6,181 nucleotides of DNA, from NCBI GenBank assembly GCA_024277835.1, contig JAJRUK010000293.1:1-6181 (forward strand). The letters run 5' to 3'. Both the position numbers and the translations under genes were made by a program. The notes under the pieces were generated by a model. That model made no database searches. It had not been told where the DNA came from and saw only the letters and a program-made list of their open reading frames with translations. Positions 4,319-6,181 of the stretch are shown here, in pieces; the stretch's first letter is position 1; each line of letters opens with the position of its first letter. This stretch comes from Planctomycetota bacterium. GTDB taxonomy: Bacteria; Planctomycetota; Phycisphaerae; UBA1845.

Positions 4319-6181
4319 ATGCGATCTTGGCATTGTCTATTCGTAATTGCGGTTCTTTACTGCGGGGTTTCTGCGCTTGGGATTTCGTGGGGGTTGCCTA
4401 GTCGGGGTATTGATCCGTATCTCTTTGGCGACGGTGAGGTCTGGTCGGGAGAGAAGATTTATCGACTGGCGAAGGCTGGGGATAAGTTTTCGACGGATGA
4501 CAAGGACGACGAAGGTAACGGCCGGGGACGGACTGACGATCGTTGTCGGGACGAAAGTCAGCGTCGCGGGGCGGATGTTGATGTTGACCCGATCGCAAGG
4601 GGTGGCGGGGAACCGATTCCGCTCACTGCCACCGACGAAGACGTCGCGAAGATTTATCTTCGGTATCGACTCTACACGTATCAGCCCGACGAGATGATTA
4701 CGATGATGTCGCTTGCGGGGATGCGGCCGAGCAAGCTTGAGCTTGATCCGAAGCTTTATCAATACGGTGGGCTTTTCATTTATCCTGTTGGGACGCTGAT
4801 TAAGCTTTGCGGGATGGTTGGGTTGATCGATGTTCGCGGGGACGTTGTTTACTATCTTGATCACCCGGATGAGTTTGGGAAGTTTTACATCGTCGCGCGG
4901 GCATACTCCACCGCGTGGGGACTTGTTGGGGTTTTTGTTGTGTTTGCGATCGGGCGGCGGGTTGCGGATGCGTGCGTTAACCTTACTGCGTGTCACCCCC
5001 CCCATCCCCCCCTTGGCAAGGGGGGGCGACAGAGTAGAAAGTCTGCGGTTGGTGTCGATATCCCACTAGCGGGCAAGCCGCCAGTGACACCCGTTGCTCC
5101 GCAATCCACACCAGCATACGGACAGTGGACCGGAGTTCTTGCCTCCGCACTCTTCGCAGTAATGCCAGTTGTTGTTTGCATGTCGCACGAGGGGAAACCG
5201 CATTTGCCGGGGGCGGTGTTGATGCTAATGGCGGTGCTTTTTGCGATGCGGTGTGTTTCATGGGTGCAGTCCAAAGGGACATCGCTAGAACTGACTTCAT
5301 CGGACGAACCGGTTGCGAATCGGGGCCACACACGAGTAGGGACGGTCCTTGAGGTCGAATATCCGCGCAAGCTAAAGCATGCGGCTCGGGGAGTTGATTG
5401 GTGGATGATGTACGTTTGTTGCGGGGCGGCGTTTGGGATGGTGCTGTCGTCGTGGCCTATCTTTGTTTTGATCCCGCTGGTTGCATGGTTGACGAGCGCC
5501 CCCCCCCATCCCCCCCTTGGTAAGGGGGGGCGACAGAGCGCCATGTGGGGGCGACTTCCTGCTTGGTTTGCTCGCACTACGATCGGTGTGCTTGTTGGGG
5601 TGGCGGTCTATTTAATTACGAATCCGTATATCGTGATCAACCTGCTGACGAATCGCGAAGTGCTGGCGAGCAACTTCGGGAACTCGCTTGCGATGTATGA
5701 TGTGTCGCGCCTTGTCGAAGGGTTTGTTCGCGTGATTGCGCTAACGATCGAAGGGGCTACGTTGCCGATATTGATTCTTGGGACGCTGGCAATGTTCTTC
5801 TCGCTGAAGCGACGAAACCCGGTCGCGATGGTGCTCGTTGTGCCGGCGGTCGTCTTCTTTCTTCAATTCGTCTTAATCGGCGCTGGCAAGCCGGCGGAGT
5901 ATGGTCGGTTTGGTATCTTCCCCAACACCACCCTCGCAATTGGTGCAGCCTGCTTTGTTTCGTTCGCGATAAGGCGTTTCGTACGGACGAAAGCCGAAGT
6001 CGGGGCGGTCGGGGTGGTCGGGGTGGTCGGGGTGGTTCTGTCTGTGTCGTTGGTCTCTTGGACGGGGCTTTGTGGATGGGGTTATCTTGAGGGATTCATG
6101 GCGGACGCAAGTGAGCGGAATTCGCGGCTCACGCTTGCATCGAGTCTTTCCGAGCTAGCGAGAGATTCAAAGACTGAGCGA
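4319..6181 (+). CDS. Polytopic GT-C (PMT/ArnT-like) glycosyltransferase-type membrane protein, 3' end outside window
   Basis: The frame is open for 621 codons from ATG 4319 to the window end with no stop. An in-frame TGA at 4310-4312 bounds it upstream. The N-terminus has one membrane helix (about 6-25), then GLPSRGIDPYLFGDGEVWSGEKI and a long polar loop ending in YQPDEM (121-126). A D-E pair in the first outer loop is typical of GT-C enzymes that use lipid-linked sugars at the membrane. YQYGGLFIYPVG (147-158) begins the second helix, and roughly 10 helices follow. The family call is from pattern memory, and the substrate is unknown. No convincing ribosome site precedes the ATG. TATGTT (4305-4310) is placed as a -10 box for a leaderless message, which is speculation. 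Odd points are two in-frame copies of a 39-bp palindrome (residues 227-239 and 395-407), another palindrome near residues 249-256, and a 9-bp tandem repeat (561-572). Confidence 0.8.
   Translation, partial: MRSWHCLFVIAVLYCGVSALGISWGLPSRGIDPYLFGDGEVWSGEKIYRLAKAGDKFSTDDKDDEGNGRGRTDDRCRDESQRRGADVDVDPIARGGGEPIPLTATDEDVAKIYLRYRLYTYQPDEMITMMSLAGMRPSKLELDPKLYQYGGLFIYPVGTLIKLCGMVGLIDVRGDVVYYLDHPDEFGKFYIVARAYSTAWGLVGVFVVFAIGRRVADACVNLTACHPPHPPLGKGGRQSRKSAVGVDIPLAGKPPVTPVAPQSTPAYGQWTGVLASALFAVMPVVVCMSHEGKPHLPGAVLMLMAVLFAMRCVSWVQSKGTSLELTSSDEPVANRGHTRVGTVLEVEYPRKLKHAARGVDWWMMYVCCGAAFGMVLSSWPIFVLIPLVAWLTSAPPHPPLGKGGRQSAMWGRLPAWFARTTIGVLVGVAVYLITNPYIVINLLTNREVLASNFGNSLAMYDVSRLVEGFVRVIALTIEGATLPILILGTLAMFFSLKRRNPVAMVLVVPAVVFFLQFVLIGAGKPAEYGRFGIFPNTTLAIGAACFVSFAIRRFVRTKAEVGAVGVVGVVGVVLSVSLVSWTGLCGWGYLEGFMADASERNSRLTLASSLSELARDSKTER
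4996..5034 (+). repeat. In-frame 39-bp G/C-run palindrome, copy 1
   Basis: The element has a C8 run (4996-5003), AT, a C7 run (5006-5012), TTGGCAA, a G7 run (5020-5026) and the tail CGACAGAG (5027-5034). The C7-TT and AA-G7 arms form a 9-bp stem around GGC. Within the membrane-protein gene it is read as PPHPPLGKGGRQS (residues 227-239), in a polar loop after a helix that ends near residue 216. It is identical to copy 2 at 38 of 39 positions. I recall related hairpins as intergenic repeats in several phyla. Confidence 0.85.
5064..5086 (+). repeat. In-frame CACTAGCGG / CCGCCAGTG palindrome
   Basis: Nine-base arms (5064-5072 and 5078-5086) with one A-C mismatch surround the 5-nt loop GCAAG, and ACACCC follows. 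It resembles the GTGCCACAC-tailed hairpins at 2684-2775 (CAC-YRG arms, GTG then a CAC tail) and a CACTGGCGG type I recall from planctomycetes. It lies 29 bp after the first G/C-run palindrome and is read as part of DIPLAGKPPVTP in a proline-rich linker of the membrane protein. Confidence 0.6.
5500..5538 (+). repeat. In-frame 39-bp G/C-run palindrome, copy 2, with flanking direct repeat
   Basis: This has the same structure as the copy at 4996: C-run, AT, C7 (5510-5516), TTGGTAA, G7 (5524-5530), CGACAGAG (5531-5538). The C-run here is C9 if 5499 is counted. It is read in the same frame to give PPHPPLGKGGRQS (residues 395-407) between two predicted helices. GAGCGCC occurs at 5494-5500 and again at 5536-5542, giving a 7-bp direct repeat around the element. 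Part of the right copy (GAG) is shared with the element tail, so a true target duplication may be only CGCC. Confidence 0.85.
5999..6034 (+). repeat. Four tandem 9-bp units GTCGGGGYG
   Basis: Four consecutive copies of GTCGGGGTG (the first has C for T at position 8) encode (Val-Gly-Ala/Val) repeats at residues 561-572 inside a hydrophobic, probably membrane-spanning stretch. The unit is a multiple of three, so copy-number change would keep the frame. Confidence 0.85.

Noticed and set aside
4337..5005. Long minus-strand open frame (222 codons) opposite the membrane-protein gene
   Set aside because: It is the antisense shadow of the 621-codon plus-strand frame. Its composition is Arg/Pro/Asn-rich and it has no recognisable domain.
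4993..5577. Minus-strand open frame with PPLPRGGWGG peptides
   Set aside because: The PPLPRGGWGG pieces are the reverse translations of the two G/C-run palindromes. I recall this motif as a common spurious peptide. The plus frame is the longer and more protein-like reading.

Overview
The window looks like a piece of a planctomycete-type chromosome (phylum Planctomycetota). This is inferred from GC-rich coding DNA, a small 'REYLR..PFRPF' protein and a zinc-ribbon DUF5658-like membrane protein of kinds I associate with that phylum, a very large GT-C membrane protein, and above all several classes of short dispersed hairpin repeats that I recall from planctomycete genomes. No database search was possible. 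All genes read on the + strand.

Layout: 1-397 is the 3' end of a lactate-dehydrogenase-like malate dehydrogenase, followed by a strong intrinsic terminator (465-492). At 547-990 lies a zinc-ribbon plus three-helix membrane protein. At 1071-1319 lies an 82-residue conserved small protein behind a good sigma70-like promoter. At 1464-2678 is a 3-hydroxyacyl-CoA dehydrogenase with a duplicated C-terminal domain, and at 2797-3996 a full-length PcaF-like thiolase. The two together catalyse the last two steps of a beta-oxidation-type spiral and are probably co-transcribed. They are separated only by three tandem hairpins that each end in GTGCCACAC. At 3995-4269 is a mirrored array of AGCCCC..GGGGC hairpin units. 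From 4319 to the window end runs an uninterrupted reading frame of 621 codons, still open at 6181, for a polytopic GT-C (PMT/ArnT-like) glycosyltransferase-type protein.

The most interesting structure is inside that last gene. Two nearly identical 39-bp G/C-run palindromes (4996-5034 and 5500-5538) are read in the same frame and both encode PPHPPLGKGGRQS in predicted loops between membrane helices. The second copy is flanked by a 7-bp direct repeat (GAGCGCC), so that the net insertion would be exactly 42 bp, or 14 codons. A further palindrome (5064-5086) lies just after the first copy. This resembles, by analogy only, the protein-coding palindromic elements (RPEs) of Rickettsia: small mobile hairpins that insert into genes without breaking the frame. 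The homopolymer runs also make the gene a candidate for slippage-based on/off switching.

With the catabolic pair, the repeat arrays and the repeat-invaded membrane gene, the window reads as ordinary core metabolism in a genome heavily seeded with small hairpin repeats, rather than as a defence or mobile island.
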